A stretch of DNA of 64,000 bases from Maea johnstoni (Eukaryota; Annelida; Polychaeta; Spionida; Magelonidae): NCBI GenBank assembly GCA_963942565.1, contig OZ012685.1, positions 17,846,829 through 17,910,828 on the forward strand. Direction: 5' to 3'. Position 1 is the stretch's first letter. The number at the start of each line of letters is the position of its first letter. Below the pieces are notes generated by a model. That model was not told the DNA's origin and did not search any database. It worked only from the letters and a program-made list of their open reading frames with translations. Below, one piece after another: positions 41,740 to 53,600 of this stretch. Both the position numbers and the translations under genes were made by a program.

Positions 41740-43790
41740 CAATGTTTGTTGCTTGTTTTCAAGCATAGTGCTGATATCTGTTGGAAAGCTTGATGTTATT
41801 TTTTGACCACATGAAGTAATTGAACAAGCTTGTTAACCTGAACACATTAAACCACACGAAGTAATTGACCAACCTTGTTTGTTGCTTGTTTTCAAGTATG
41901 GTGCTGATAGCTGTTGGAAAGCTTGATGTTATTTTTTGACCACATGAAGTAATTGACCAACCTTGTTTGTTGCTTGTTTTCAAGTATGGTGCTGATAGCT
42001 GTTGGAAAGCTTGATGTTATTTTTTGACCACATGAAGTAATTGACCAACCTTGTTTGTTGCTTGTTTTCAAGTATGGTGCTGATAGCTGTTGGAAAGCTT
42101 GATGTTATTTTTTGACCACATGAAGTAATTGACCAACCTTGTTTGTTGCTTGTTTTTAAGTATGGTGCTGATAGCTATTGGAAAGCTTGATGTTATTTTT
42201 TGACCACATGAAGTAATTGACCAACCTTGTTAGTTGCTTGTTTTCAAGTATGGTGCTGATAGCTGTTGGAAAGCTTGATGTTATTTTTTGACCACATGAA
42301 GTAATTGACCAACCTTGTTTGTTGCTTGTTTTCAAGCATGGTACTGATAGCTATTGGAAAGCTTGATGTTATTTTTTGACCACATGAAGTAATTGACCAA
42401 CCTTGTTTGTTGCTTGTTTTCAAGTATGGTGCTGATAGCTATTGGAAAGCTTGATGTTATTTCTTGACCACATGAAGTAATTGAACAAGCTTGTTAACCT
42501 GAACACATTAAACCACACGAAGTAATTGACCAACCTTGTTTGTTGCTTGTTTTCAAGTATGGTGCTGATAGCTGTTGGAAAGCTTGATGTTATTTTTTGA
42601 CCACATGAAGTAATTGAACAAGCTTGTTAACCTGAACACATTAAACCACACGAAGTAATTGACCAACCTTGTTTGTTGCTTGTTTTCAAGCATAGTGCTG
42701 ATATCTGTTGGAAAGCTTGATGTCATTTTTTGACCACATGAAGTAATTGAACAAGCTTGTTAACCTGAACACATTAAACCACACGAAGTAATTGACCAAC
42801 CTTGTTTGTTGCTTGTTTTCAAGTATGGTGCTGATAGCTGTTGGAAAGCTTGATGTTATTTTTTGACCACACAAAGTAATTGACCAACCTTGTTTGTTGC
42901 TTGTTTTCAAGTATGGTGCTGATAGCTGTTGGAAAGCTTGATGTTATTTTTTGACCACATGAAGTAATTGACCAACCTTGTTTGTTGCTTGTTTTCAAGT
43001 ATGGTGCTGATAGCTGTTGGAAAGCTTGATGTTATTTTTTGACCACATGAAGTAATTGACCAACCTTGTTTGTTGCTTGTTTTCAAGTATGGTGCTGATA
43101 GCTGTTGGAAAGCTTGATGTTATTTTTTGACCACATGAAGTAATTGACCAACCTTGTTTGTTGCTTGTTTTTAAGTATGGTGCTGATAGCTATTGGAAAG
43201 CTTGATGTTATTTTTTGACCACATGAAGTAATTGACCAACCTTGTTAGTTGCTTGTTTTCAAGTATGGTGCTGATAGCTGTTGGAAAGCTTGATGTTATT
43301 TTTTGACCACATGAAGTAATTGACCAACCTTGTTTGTTGCTTGTTTTCAAGTATGGTGCTGATAGCTATTGGAAAGCTTGATGTTATTTCTTGACCACAT
43401 GAAGTAATTGAACAAGCTTGTTTACCTGAACAATCCATTAAACCACATGAAGTAATTGACCAACTTTGTTTGCTGCTTGTTTTCAAGTATGGTGCTGATA
43501 GCTATTGGAAAGCTTGATGTTATTTTTTGACCACATGAAGTAATTGAACAAGCTTGTTGACCTGGACACATTAAACCACATGAAGTAATTGACCAACCTT
43601 GTTTGTTGCTTGTTTTCAAGTATGGTGCTGATAGCTGTTGGAAAGCTTGATGTTATTTTTTGACCACATGAAGTAATTGACCAACCTTGTTTGTTGCTTG
43701 TTTTCAAGTATGGTGCTGATAGCTGTTGGAAAGCTTGATGTTATTTTTTGACCACATGAAGTAATTGAACAAGCTCATTTACCTGAAAAA
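41740..43790. repeat. 88-bp satellite array, about 2 kb
   Basis: Basic 88-bp unit with TTGTTTGTTGCTTGTTTTCAA, GGTGCTGATAGCTGTTGGAA, AGCTTGATGTTATTTTTTGA and CCACATGAAGTAATTGACC. Some units carry an extra segment (AACAAGCTTGTTAACCTGAA, CACATTAAACCACACGAAG), giving a higher-order pattern. Unit-to-unit identity is very high, so the array is recently homogenised. The open frames in it are repeat translations. Confidence 0.95.
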
Positions 43791-44060
43791 ACCATTAAAC
43801 CTGCCATACATTAGTGAAAAGGTGAGGATTTCATAAGAGGCTTTTGTTTGTGTTGTCTGCCCTTAGCTTTAGAGAGTAGAAGGTAAACATGTAGCGTGGT
43901 CTAGACTGGCATTAGTTTCCAGGGTAAACAAAGTCAGAGATGATTTATAGGTTTTGGAGAGAAGAGCCAATGAATTTAATGGCATTGGGACCCAGTGCAC
44001 TTTCTGTCCTCATGAGTTGAGTGATGAGTTTTCACAGGCTTTCTCCAATGCTGGTTGTGT

Positions 44061-44275
44061 AAGGCTTAAAAAACATTATTTGTTTCCAGTGTAACCCAAC
44101 CCTAAAAGGTTTTTCTCAAAAAAATCCCTACCTTAGTTGTTTTTTTACACCCTTACCACTCCTGATCAACATTTAAAATGCATGAAGCACATATTTGAAA
44201 AAAAAAATCTAGAAAGTTTTACTTGCCTACCCTTTTTTTCAGACTATTACAGAAAACAAAAACTTTTAGGCCTAA
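44061..44275 (+). mobile_element. MITE family B copy
   Basis: AAGGCTTAAAAAACATTATTTGTTTCC start and ACAGAAAACAAAAACTTTTAGGCCT end as inverted ends, with GTTACACTGG/GTAACCC-type sequence next to them. Confidence 0.6.
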
Positions 44276-44445
44276 CTTACAGACAGGTAGACACTATATA
44301 GGGATTGGCATCATTGATATTTTTCTAAAATGAAATGATTTCACATTTTCTTAAGTGATATGATAACTTTTTGGGGAATTTTCACCGTTAAGCAAAACCA
44401 GTATAACAAAATATGATTTGATTATAACATTTATTTTCCATTTAG

Positions 44446-44494
44446 ATCTTGGTATTTGGTATCACACTGAGAAGCAGCACCTCAAAGATAAGAG
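44446..44494 (+). CDS. WDR90: Candidate WDR90 exon 16 (uncertain)
   Basis: After TTTCCATTTAG the 49 bases encode ILVFGITLRSSTSKIR and end AGAG|gttaga at phase 1. The expected continuation of exon 15, from memory of vertebrate WDR90, is VLASASGRSST..QIRVWD, so IL.....RSSTSKIR fits in position, phase (0 in) and the RSST/IR residues, though the ASASG part does not match. If correct, intron 15 is 11.2 kb and contains GPCR 1, the foldback element and the satellite. I found no later WDR90 exon in the window. Confidence 0.45.
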
Positions 44495-44639
44495 GTTAGA
44501 TTTAGCTGTTTGATTCAAAATCATTATTCTCATCAGGATGCATTACACATATGCTCATGATCTTTATTCTCTCATCTCTTCCCATAATACTTATGAAAAT
44601 ATTCAAGAAATTGCCAACAAAGCAATCTCATCAAAGGAT

Positions 44640-45477
44640 TAGTGACTTGATTTATTGGTTCCCGGATCCTTCCCAGACCAATTTTGCAGGGTCGGGAGGG
44701 AGGTAATTAAAAATAAGATTGATTTTTTTTCATATTTTTTTTAACACACGGAAATCAAAGTGAGCAAACAGTAGGGAGGGAGGTATAACATTGGTAGCCT
44801 GTTTTCCGCCTTTATTTTGAATGCCCAGGTCTGCCTTGCAAGCTGAGTTGATTTAAGGTGCCGCCACTGACTCCTCACTGTCTGTCCCTACTGTCCAGGT
44901 TCAAAACCTTGCCATGGTTTGTGAGGAAGCTGCCTGTGACTTGGGGTAAGGCTGTGCTGGTTTTTGCTGGGTACATTGGCTTCCTCCACCACTTAGGCGA
45001 TGTTTACTTGATTCATTGGTTCCCGGATCCTTCCTAGACCAATTTTACAGGGTCGGGAGGGAGGTAATTAAAATTAGAGTTGATTTTTTTTCTTCTTTTT
45101 TTCAGCACACATATATCTAAGTATGCAAACAGTTGGGAGGGAGGTAAAAAAATAAAGTGATGTTTTGGCTAGTACTAAAATACATACTAAAACCATATTT
45201 TTGAATATTAAAAGATTGATTTTTTAAAAAGGTGATGCATTTCAACAACATTGTATTGCATTGCTATTGTAATGTTGTATTGCTCTGGTATTAATATTCT
45301 TGTAGCCCTGTAGTTTTATTACCATCCATGGTAAATATTTTTGTAGGTTTGGTGTACCTACTTATGGCTCGGCGGCAGAGCACAAAATAAAGTGGGGGGA
45401 TTACATTTATTTTCCCATCGCGTCTATTCCACTTTATTCGGCGATCCGGGAACCAATGAATCAAGTAACCATCGCCT
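44640..45477. mobile_element. Inverted-repeat element (GGCGATG ends) plus a partial relative
   Basis: A complete copy at 44,995-45,477 has inverted ends of about 37 bp, AGGCGATGTTTACTTGATTC and ATTGGTTCCCGGATC. A partial copy of the same left end lies at 44,645-44,720. TCGGGAGGGAGGTAATTAAA occurs in both. No coding capacity. Confidence 0.75.
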
Positions 45478-45561
45478 TACAATAGGCTAGTCACGATTTA
45501 GCCTATAAATATTGTAAAAAAAAGAAAGAAAAGATAATGGAATTTCCAAAATTCCCATGGC

Positions 45562-46587
45562 CTAAGTGTAATAATCAACGCTATTTATATTGTCATGATT
45601 GTTTCTCTGCATGTTTTTGGAGCCAAATAGCCCCTTAGCAGCCAATCGGATCTCCCGATTGGCCAAGCCGTAAAGGAATGGATTACTGACGGGTGGCATC
45701 AGGAAAAATATGCTCAGATAAGCCACAAAGAAATAACGTATGCGCTGCACCATTCTCACCGTGAAGAAGTCGGTCTCCAAAATGTACGAAAGTGTTGAGG
45801 TAAAGTTTGCGAGGTTGTACAAAATTACCATCGCAGCCAGAATGAAGATCCCTCGCTTAGTGCGATTGGCACGTCTGACTTGCCCTTGTTGTACAGTCTG
45901 AGCTGCACGTACCTTCCTAGCCTGGCTGCGAGCTATGCAGGTGATTTTGGCATACAGGAAGGTGAGGATTAGGGTGAGAAGCACCCTGTGTAGGGATAAC
46001 AGGGCTAGGTAGCTACCCCGATTTATGAAAAATGTATCGCAGCGATCAAACGCAACTCCCAGCTCCTTCCGCAGCTCAATATTGTTCCAACCCAATAGAG
46101 GTAATATGGCAATGAGAAACGAATACAGCATCACTAGGACGGTACTGACGATCGCCCTTTTCTTGGTCACATGACTATGGTACAGAAGGGGCGTGACGAT
46201 GGCCAGGTAGCGGTCTACACCAACAAGAACAAATAGAAAAGATGAGACAAGATTTTGTCCCTGGAGGATAGTGTTTATAACCATGCATGCACGTTCCGTG
46301 CTCACGATTTTGTTGATCTGCAGAATCGTCAGAGGGAGAGCAGGGCAGCCTATCAGCCAATCAGAAACAGCCAAGACGCATATGAGGTAGTTGGTGACAG
46401 TGTGTAGGCGTGGTGTTTTGATGATGGTACATATGAGAGCGGTATTGGCGAAAACGATGAGAGCGCTCAATATTGGCATCCATATCACAATCTGGCCAAT
46501 GTTCTTCTTGGCCATTGCACTACTGGTATTGTGTGTTTCTTGGCAATAAGTGCTGTTAGGTAGAGGCACACAGGTTGAATTATTCAT
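45562..46587 (-). CDS. GPCR 2: intronless class A receptor, 341 aa
   Basis: Three N-glycosylation sites in the N-terminus (N2, N11, N20), N48 in TM1, LAVSD (D76) in TM2, C101 before TM3, DRY (125-127), LPLLGWN (162-168) after TM4, and NPFLY (302-306) in TM7. TM6 has ILYNLANF where CWxP is usual. The third loop is basic (RSQARKVRAAQ, RRANRTKR), suitable for G-protein contact. The LPLLGWNN motif groups it with GPCR 1 and the others in the adenosine/GPR119/melanocortin-like part of class A. The ligand is unknown. The ATG at 46587 is the first in frame. Confidence 0.92.
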   Translation of the reverse strand: MNNSTCVPLPNSTYCQETHNTSSAMAKKNIGQIVIWMPILSALIVFANTALICTIIKTPRLHTVTNYLICVLAVSDWLIGCPALPLTILQINKIVSTERACMVINTILQGQNLVSSFLFVLVGVDRYLAIVTPLLYHSHVTKKRAIVSTVLVMLYSFLIAILPLLGWNNIELRKELGVAFDRCDTFFINRGSYLALLSLHRVLLTLILTFLYAKITCIARSQARKVRAAQTVQQGQVRRANRTKRGIFILAAMVILYNLANFTSTLSYILETDFFTVRMVQRIRYFFVAYLSIFFLMPPVSNPFLYGLANREIRLAAKGLFGSKNMQRNNHDNINSVDYYT

Positions 46588-46599
46588 CTTGTCCTGAGA

Positions 46600-48735
46600 T
46601 GTGCTGTGACGAATCTGTTAATAGGTGACAGTTGTTCCTTCTCCCATACGAGTATTCCAATCATTCCACGAGGAGTGAATCAGTGGTACTGTATAACTGG
46701 TATTTTCTACAGGCATTTGATTTTCACTATTTTCATGTTCCCCATGAAAGCACCAAAGTAAAATCCTTCAAATAAATATCCTATTTTTTATCTCCATTTA
46801 GTTTGAGTGCTTGAATGTGCAAATTTAAAGTAGCACAAATACCCTCCAGCAGGACTGTAAAGCGAATTCTTTAGCACTCCAAATTAAAGCTGTACACAGT
46901 ATGTTGGCTGATGGGGATATCCAACAACTGTGAGAGAACAGAAAGATAATGATATTTTGTATCTTGCCTGACCACTAGTTCCGTGTCCCAGCAGGTTTGC
47001 TTTCCACCCAATACCTGGTTTTGAGGGTGTGTTGAGATTATTTGCCATACCTGTACTGTAGTTTTCCATGCTTCTATCTCAAGTGTTCTCTCCTTTGTCT
47101 ATTGTAAGTTATAGATTTCTCTATTTTTACCTGAATAACCCACATAAAGCTACACATCTGAACGAGTGTGTAAATACATAGTTTTTAGGTGGTGGGGCTT
47201 TGGTGCACTTCTAGTAGAAACACTTATCACCACTTCAAAATATACTTCTGTCCTACTTGCAGCAATCGAACACTGGCAAAAAAAATATCCCTAGGTTCAT
47301 TTAGGCAGTATATATCTAGTGAAGTATATGTACAATACCATGCATCAGACATTTTAAGTCTTATAAGATTCACTTAGGCAGTTAAGTCTTAGCAACACTG
47401 AAGTGTATTTAACCATAGATTATAAAATACCATGCAAGTCTTGTAAGATGTCATATGGGATTAGGCTTGTACTTATTCAGTGTGGATCTTGATCGAAATG
47501 GCGCTGGCATTCTGTGAACTGCAATGGATCAGTGTAAAAACTCTGCCAAAGAGATTCAGGCATCCACATCCATTTATGAATAGAGAGGAGGTTTAAGTGG
47601 TTCAACAAAACCTATGTATAATTCAAAATGTTAATTTCTTGCGAAGAATTGTTACTTTCCTTTAGTTTTTGCGTAAAACCAATGAGGAAAGTCTGCCACT
47701 GTTAAAATGCACCCCTCACATGAATAATGAACCCCTTTTACAGAAATTCTGCATATTCCTCTCGCTGGGTCAGCATTCAAGAAGAGCCACATTTACCATG
47801 TTGTCAACCAAACAAAGCATTTATATCTCTTAGGAGCAGTGTCCATCCTTATGCTGTTCTTTCAGGTGCTTTTGATAGAAGTTGTAGCCCCAGTTTCATG
47901 GTTTTACCTGAATGATGGTTTGCTTCCTATTAGTTCACACTTTTTACGAGTCCTTTCTTATTCTGTGATTTCTGATGCTCAGGATTGCAGTCTTCTCTCG
48001 ATGTCATGGTCTCACCTGAATAAGGTTTTTTTCCTATTTGTTTACATTTTTAAGAGTCCAGATATTTCTAATACTCAGGATTGTAGTCTTTGTCCTTTCT
48101 TATCCTGTGGTTTCTGATGCTCAGGATTGTAGTTTTTCCCTCAATATCATGATCTTACATGAATACAGATACTCTTCATTGAAGTTTTTGTAAATGCCTA
48201 GATTAAAGTCCACAAGCTTGTCTTTTGGATACTGGTCCCATTTCTCTCCTAAGAAATATAGCTGCTGAAAGCCTGCATCTGCTGCTTAGTCTCATCAATG
48301 TCTCAGATAAAAAAGGAATGAAATAGAGAAGCTTGTAATCACTTCAGAGTACTCATACTGTACTGTTTACATCTAGTGAAAGTATCTCCTATATCCCTGA
48401 TTCACCTGGGATGGAAATGGACCCTTCTTAACTATGATGAGTGCAAGTCCAAACAGCTAAGCATGATGTCTTGCACGAGTGCCGGTGAACATTGAATAAT
48501 GTACACTAGGTCTCTTTGCCTGGAATAATCTATATCTCAGGAAGGTAGCGTTATCACTTAACCCATGTATATCTTACGCCCCTAAGGACTGACAACATAG
48601 TGTGTGTTTTACGAAATAAATATTTGGATTTAAAGGAAGAAGAGTTCACCCTGCCTCAAAATGTTCAATATTTCACAAGGTAGTACCTTGACCTTAAACT
48701 AACTGTGTACATTGTACGGTCGTTGTGTTTCTCTT
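46600..48735. other. Spacer between GPCR 2 and GPCR 3, first part
   Basis: No gene seen. The segment 46,760-46,900 (AATTAAAGCTGTACACAGTATG) resembles, inverted, sequence at 25,650-25,760. The segment 47,890-48,165 is a degenerate tandem repeat with GATGCTCAGGATTGTAGT units. Confidence 0.5.
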
Positions 48736-48738
48736 CTC

Positions 48739-49084
48739 CAGGACTCAACACTTACACTTGCCAAGTATGGCAGGTAAACTTAGATTTTAGCCTGCCGACA
48801 CAATTTTGATCTGCCCAGCAAAAGGTTTGATAGAATGAACATGAAAGCGACATTTCTATATGTACTATACTTGTACCAATTTACTGTTTTCCTGCTAAAG
48901 CTTTATCCGTACTGTTGAAAAAATATTGGATTTCCCTTGTGTTACAGTATCTATGAACTTACTTGATGAAATCTTACCTGCCATGTAGGGCAGTCACACT
49001 CTGATTTTTAGTTGCCTTTCGGCCATTTTGAAAGATTTTACCTGCCGCCCGGAGCAGTAGGGCAGCCCTTAATGTTGAGCCCTG
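48739..49084. mobile_element. CAGGGCTCAAC-type element, copy 1 (5-bp target duplication)
   Basis: Starts CAGGACTCAACA and ends TTAATGTTGAGCCCTG, flanked on both sides by TTCTC (48734-48738, 49085-49089). The ends and 5-bp duplication recall hAT-related elements with 5-bp duplications. Confidence 0.78.
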
Positions 49085-49497
49085 TTCTCATAAAAGTGGT
49101 GATGGAGAGTGCATGTTGATTCCTTTTGCTGTGAGAGTCAGGCAGGTGCTTCGCAGCTATTGATGGACCTGTCCCAGGAGGAGCATTATCTCAGGCATGG
49201 AACTTACTGTGGTAGATGTCACAGCATTATTGATTTAAAACTATGAACGTATACCTTAATAGCACAAGATCAAAGACAGTTCCTGTTTGACATCTTTATT
49301 AGTACAAACACACTGAGAATGTATAGTGTTACTAAGGGAACTTTTTACATAACATAGGCATCAGATAAGAGTGCAATCTTATCACAAAATAAGATGATCA
49401 AAGTAATACAATAGTGATTGAAATATTCAAAGATGAATTGAGAAAAAAGGAACCTTCCCCAAAATCTCTGATTAATGGAGAAAAAAGAGTACAAGAT

Positions 49498-49598
<101 letters not shown>

Positions 49599-50171
49599 TC
49601 TTGCAGGTATGGTTTTAATTTTTTCCTTACCTCATGGAAAAGGTGTCAGATAAAGACACGCTACCTTTACCTTAATGTAGTGAAATAACGTGTAAACCTA
49701 TTATGTAATGTACTAGCACACTTGAGATTATAAAACTAGGAGAATATATCATAATATGAGGGAATTTTACAATTCTGTATGTTTATTTATACAAGTATAA
49801 AAGTTTATAATTTTCTATATTCAGAATTAATTAATAAACTGACAGGAAAATGGATACATGTATTCATATTATACTTCATTATTAGACCTACGATAAATCA
49901 CTAGGCAAAGTCTGATTGTTGAAAACCTGTCATAACCACTTTGAATATTATAAGTTACACCCAAAAAGTGAGGTACAGCTTTAGTTCCACTCTTAGTTTT
50001 CAGAATCCCGTAAGTTTCCATGTTGGATACCGATGACTGACTTACAGAGTAGGCAAATGCAGAATTGGAGATTGAAAACCATTTACAACAGTCGCACAGT
50101 TGTGTTGTTCAGGGATGAGAGTTAAACTGAAAATTTGCTGTGCAAACAGTTTTGTTGTGTAACCAATAAAG

Positions 50172-50407
50172 TAAGGCCAAGAAAAAAATATTGTTTGTGT
50201 CCTGTAACGGTCAGAAATAAAATAGGGTAGGTAGGTCAGTAAAAAAAATATTTTGCATTATTATTTTTTTTAATGATGTGTGTTTTATGCATGTTTTATG
50301 TTGTTTGGGAGTTCAGAGGGCAGAAAACCTTTGGGATAGGGAATTTTTTTTAATAAAAACATGTTAGGGTAGGGTTACAGGAAACAAACAACTGTTTTTA
50401 GGCCTTA
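50172..50407 (+). mobile_element. MITE family B copy
   Basis: AAGGCCAAGAAAAAAATATTG, TGTCCTGTAACGG start and GGGTTACAGGAAACAAACAA, TTTTTAGGCCTT end; GGTAGGTAGG interior. Confidence 0.65.
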
Positions 50408-50509
50408 TGTCATATAGAGACCAGCTTTTATGGTTGGCTCAGCAAGTGGTTAAGCAGACAACATTCCACAGACTATTCGGGAGGCTGGTACTAGATGATG
50501 TTCAAGACA

Positions 50510-50715
50510 TTAACCTTTCCAATGCTGGGGCTTCTTTCGTCCTGAGGACAAGGACGCAAGATATTTGAAAACCATTTAAGCCCTATCATGTTGGTACTCA
50601 TGGAATAGCTCTCGCTGAGTACTCTCAAATGCGTACTCATGTGCCTGAGTTTCACTCATTTTTCAGAATATTTGCATCATTTTGTATTGGCCAAATTAGC
50701 CACCAGCAGGGTTAA
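50510..50715 (-). mobile_element. MITE family A copy (minus)
   Basis: TTAACCTTTCCAATGCTGGGG start, CCACCAGCAGGGTTAA end, TTAA at both ends. Confidence 0.75.
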
Positions 50716-51205
50716 GTCACTAAACAATAGGCCTTACTACAGGCCCCACCCCCAATGCTAGAATGTATCCATTGTGGGACTCAATAAAACTACAAGTGGA
50801 TTCATAGTTATCAAGGTAGTCCCAAGCTCACTACAACACAACAGTAACTGTATTACTTGTTGAACATTCCATCTGGATTCTGCATGTGAATGGCTTCCTC
50901 TAGAGAATCTATAGAGTACTGAGTGGAAAGGAAAGTTAAACATATTTAACATTCAGTCATTGAAATTGTGTTCACAGAGTATGCATTGCTGTACAGAAAT
51001 TATTTGAAATGCAACTCTTTTTACCTAAAATCTATCCCTAGCTTCACTTAGGTATGTAATAATAAAGATACTAGTGAATTTAAAGTATATGGAAAAATTG
51101 CTTTAAGTTGATATTAGTATCAAAAGAGCTTTACTGCAATTCTTTGCGAAGGTCACAATCCATTGTCCTGATAATTGTCCATCTATTTATACTAAGTCAT
51201 TCATG

Positions 51206-52207
51206 TTATTGTTGGTTTTGTCTTGTAAGACAAGGGAGAGCATTTTTGATGGCGTTCCTGATGCTTTTGTCTGACATGCCATAGATCCAGGGGTGGGATG
51301 CGGTCTCTATGATTAATAGGCAATATAATACCGACAACATGAGGGTGCTCTCCCTTCCAGCACTGTCCTCCCCCAGATCCTGTGCATAAGCCACACCGCC
51401 CAGCGCAAAGAAGACAATCCATGCTGCGAACATGCCAGAGAACAAGCCCGCAAGCCTTAGCTGCCCCTTATTGCTCCCCATGCGTGGAACCACCCCTCTA
51501 CCTCTGTGGAGACTCACTGCCCTGGCGTGCACTTGCCTCGCCTGTCTCCGCACAATCTTACACACATGCAAGCACTGTAAACAGAACACCACTGATAACG
51601 GTAAGGTGTATATAGCAAACACCAATGCGATATAACCTGGGCGCAAGGCGGAGACTCTTCCGCATCTTGACAACTCATAATTTGAAAGCTCCCCTAGCTT
51701 GTTCCACCCCAACATGGGAAGAAAACCGAGGAAAAAGTTATAAAAGATAACTGCTATCAGCACAGCTTTTGACAATTTTTTAGTCATTATTGATGCATAA
51801 CGCAAAGGTTGCGTGATTGCTATGTATCTTTCGCTGAACAGAGTGAACAACATGGTACCAGCTATCATTGTTAGTGTACGAGAAGTGCTGGCCAACGCCA
51901 AGCATGCATACCCTTGTACAAGCATGAAATGAAAATTAACTCTGTGCAGCCCCTGAAAGATACCTGTGAGGATATATGAAATTGCAAAGCCGACGTTAAA
52001 GTAGACCGAGCTTGTGTCCCTTAGGTTTCTGTTGTGGAGGAGAACATGGATTAGCATCCCACAGCCCAAAATATCCGTGACGACGGCACCAGAATATATG
52101 CACAGTTCAACAATTCTGATGCCTCTATCATGTAACGCTGCCTCAGTTGATGATTCATTCATTGTACCACATTGTACAGTTCCATTGGATGTGAGAATTT
52201 GTTTCAT
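51206..52207 (-). CDS. GPCR 3: divergent intronless class A receptor, 333 aa
   Basis: Seven hydrophobic segments but altered key residues: TM1 has DILGCGML without the usual GN, TM2 has NVGFAISYI without LAxxD, TM3 ends in ERY (126-128), TM7 has HPWIY (305-309) instead of NPxxY, and TM6 has AAWIV without CWxP. LPMLGWN (163-169) after TM4, C102 and C182 remain, so it is a diverged member of the same group as its neighbours. Loss of D2.50 and N7.49 suggests altered or sodium-independent signalling. The first 19 residues (to MNES) are encoded by the last unit of a minisatellite, so Met16 is an alternative start. Confidence 0.88.
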   Translation of the reverse strand: MKQILTSNGTVQCGTMNESSTEAALHDRGIRIVELCIYSGAVVTDILGCGMLIHVLLHNRNLRDTSSVYFNVGFAISYILTGIFQGLHRVNFHFMLVQGYACLALASTSRTLTMIAGTMLFTLFSERYIAITQPLRYASIMTKKLSKAVLIAVIFYNFFLGFLPMLGWNKLGELSNYELSRCGRVSALRPGYIALVFAIYTLPLSVVFCLQCLHVCKIVRRQARQVHARAVSLHRGRGVVPRMGSNKGQLRLAGLFSGMFAAWIVFFALGGVAYAQDLGEDSAGRESTLMLSVLYCLLIIETASHPWIYGMSDKSIRNAIKNALPCLTRQNQQ

Positions 52208-52790
52208 TCATCGTACCACATTGTACAGTTCCATTGGATGTTTGTATTTGTAACATTCATTGTACTGTATTGTACAGTTCCATTGGATGTGTGTATTTGT
52301 ACATTCATTGTACTGCATTTATTAGACATTGCCATTGGGTGCATGTAGTTCTTATATTCATTGTAGAGTTCCATTGGATGTACGTACTTGTTACATTCAT
52401 TTCACTGTTTTGTACAGTTCCATTGGGTGCATGAACCTTTTACATTCATTTTACCACATTGTACAAAACCATTGGATGTATGTACTTGTTTTATTTATTG
52501 TACTGCATTGTACAGTACCATTTGGTGCATGTACTTTTTACATTCATTGTACCACATTGTACAAAACCATTGGATGTATGTACTTGTTTTATTTATTGTA
52601 CTGCATTGTACAGTTCCATTGGGTGCATGTTCTTGTTTGGTGTACAAACCTGTTGCATTCATAATACTGCACCGTGGAGTACCATTGGGTGTATATACTT
52701 GCTGTATTCATAGTACTGTACATTGCAGTTTCATTCGGCGTATGCACTTATTGCATTCATTGTACTGAACCATAGAATTCCACTGTAATC
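52154..52790 (-). repeat. 49-bp minisatellite that supplies the GPCR 3 N-terminus
   Basis: About 12 units, mostly 49 bp apart, with CATTGTACAGTTCCATTGGATG and CATTCATTGTAC words. The most downstream unit (for the minus strand) is read as MKQILTSNGTVQCGT in GPCR 3. The same repeat occurs upstream of GPCR 4 at 58,430-58,700. Confidence 0.88.
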
Positions 52791-53600
52791 TCCTTGTTTG
52801 TTAAGTGCTACATCATGTTGCCTCCATGTAGTAGTAAATTTCAAGTGATATATTATTTGTCTCCATCACAATTTGGTTTCTTAGTCATGTTGTTGATAGT
52901 CTTCCTTGAATTTAAATGTTAGAATACTGTAGTTCTTCCAATGAAGTTGTCATTCTTTCTCGTGCTCAGTCTTAGTCCTCTTATGCTTTGATTGTCTTGA
53001 CATTTAGTTCAACACTTGATTATCTTGTTAGACAGATTTGCGTACTTCGGGGTTAAATGATGGCTGCATCTTGTTCTGCCAAAATATATTCTTTGACTGA
53101 ATTCTGCTTACTTTTTCTATGTATGATCACCTTATACACATAGTGTATTTTTCCTGTTTAGATATTCACATAATATATTTCATCAGCTTTGAGAGTTGTT
53201 ACTGATGGTATTCTATTTATTGAAGGCAATGTTACAAATTAGCAAAATGTTTTATTTTAGAACTGCTATGATATTACTAGTTAGCCAGGGCATGTCTATA
53301 GATCTATTGAAAACCGTTGTATTATGCAATGCCCTGTTGTTGATCCACCTGCCATTTCTGGCCTTATTCCGTAACTCCATATGCATATCTATTAGTGTGA
53401 GGCATTGTCTAGTGCAGAGTAATTCCCGTAAGACAACTGCATCATCATCCATACTATGAACTTACAACTCTGAGTACTCTTAACCCTTGTGAGTCCAATT
53501 TGTAATTTTCCCCACAAATGTCTAATGCCAAATTGTAATGGGGATTATTTGCCAAAATCCAGTACCAGGTTATTCATGTCTGACGACCTTATAAACAACC
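52791..53600. repeat. Duplicated upstream block, copy 1
   Basis: Together with the minisatellite it matches 58,690-59,190: CTTGTTAGACAGATTTGCG, TGTTGATCCACCTGCCATTT, CTGGCCTTATTCCGTAACTC, CTCTGAGTACTCTTAACCC. It has no coding character. Confidence 0.8.

Noticed and set aside
41740-43790. Several minus-strand frames of 65-75 codons with similar proteins (KTSNKQGWSI)
   Set aside because: Repeat translations of the 88-bp satellite; register changes break every frame and there is no promoter or conservation.
41740-43790. CRISPR-like regular spacing
   Set aside because: The whole 88-bp unit is repeated with no unique spacers, and this is animal DNA.
44884-44948. A possible exon (after CTGTCCAG, encoding VQNLAMVCEE)
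   Set aside because: A similar sequence recurs near 60,030 with a tRNA-like B box, so it is probably SINE-derived; it does not fit WDR90.
52234-52768. Plus-strand frames of up to 126 codons
   Set aside because: Translation of the 49-bp minisatellite upstream of GPCR 3.
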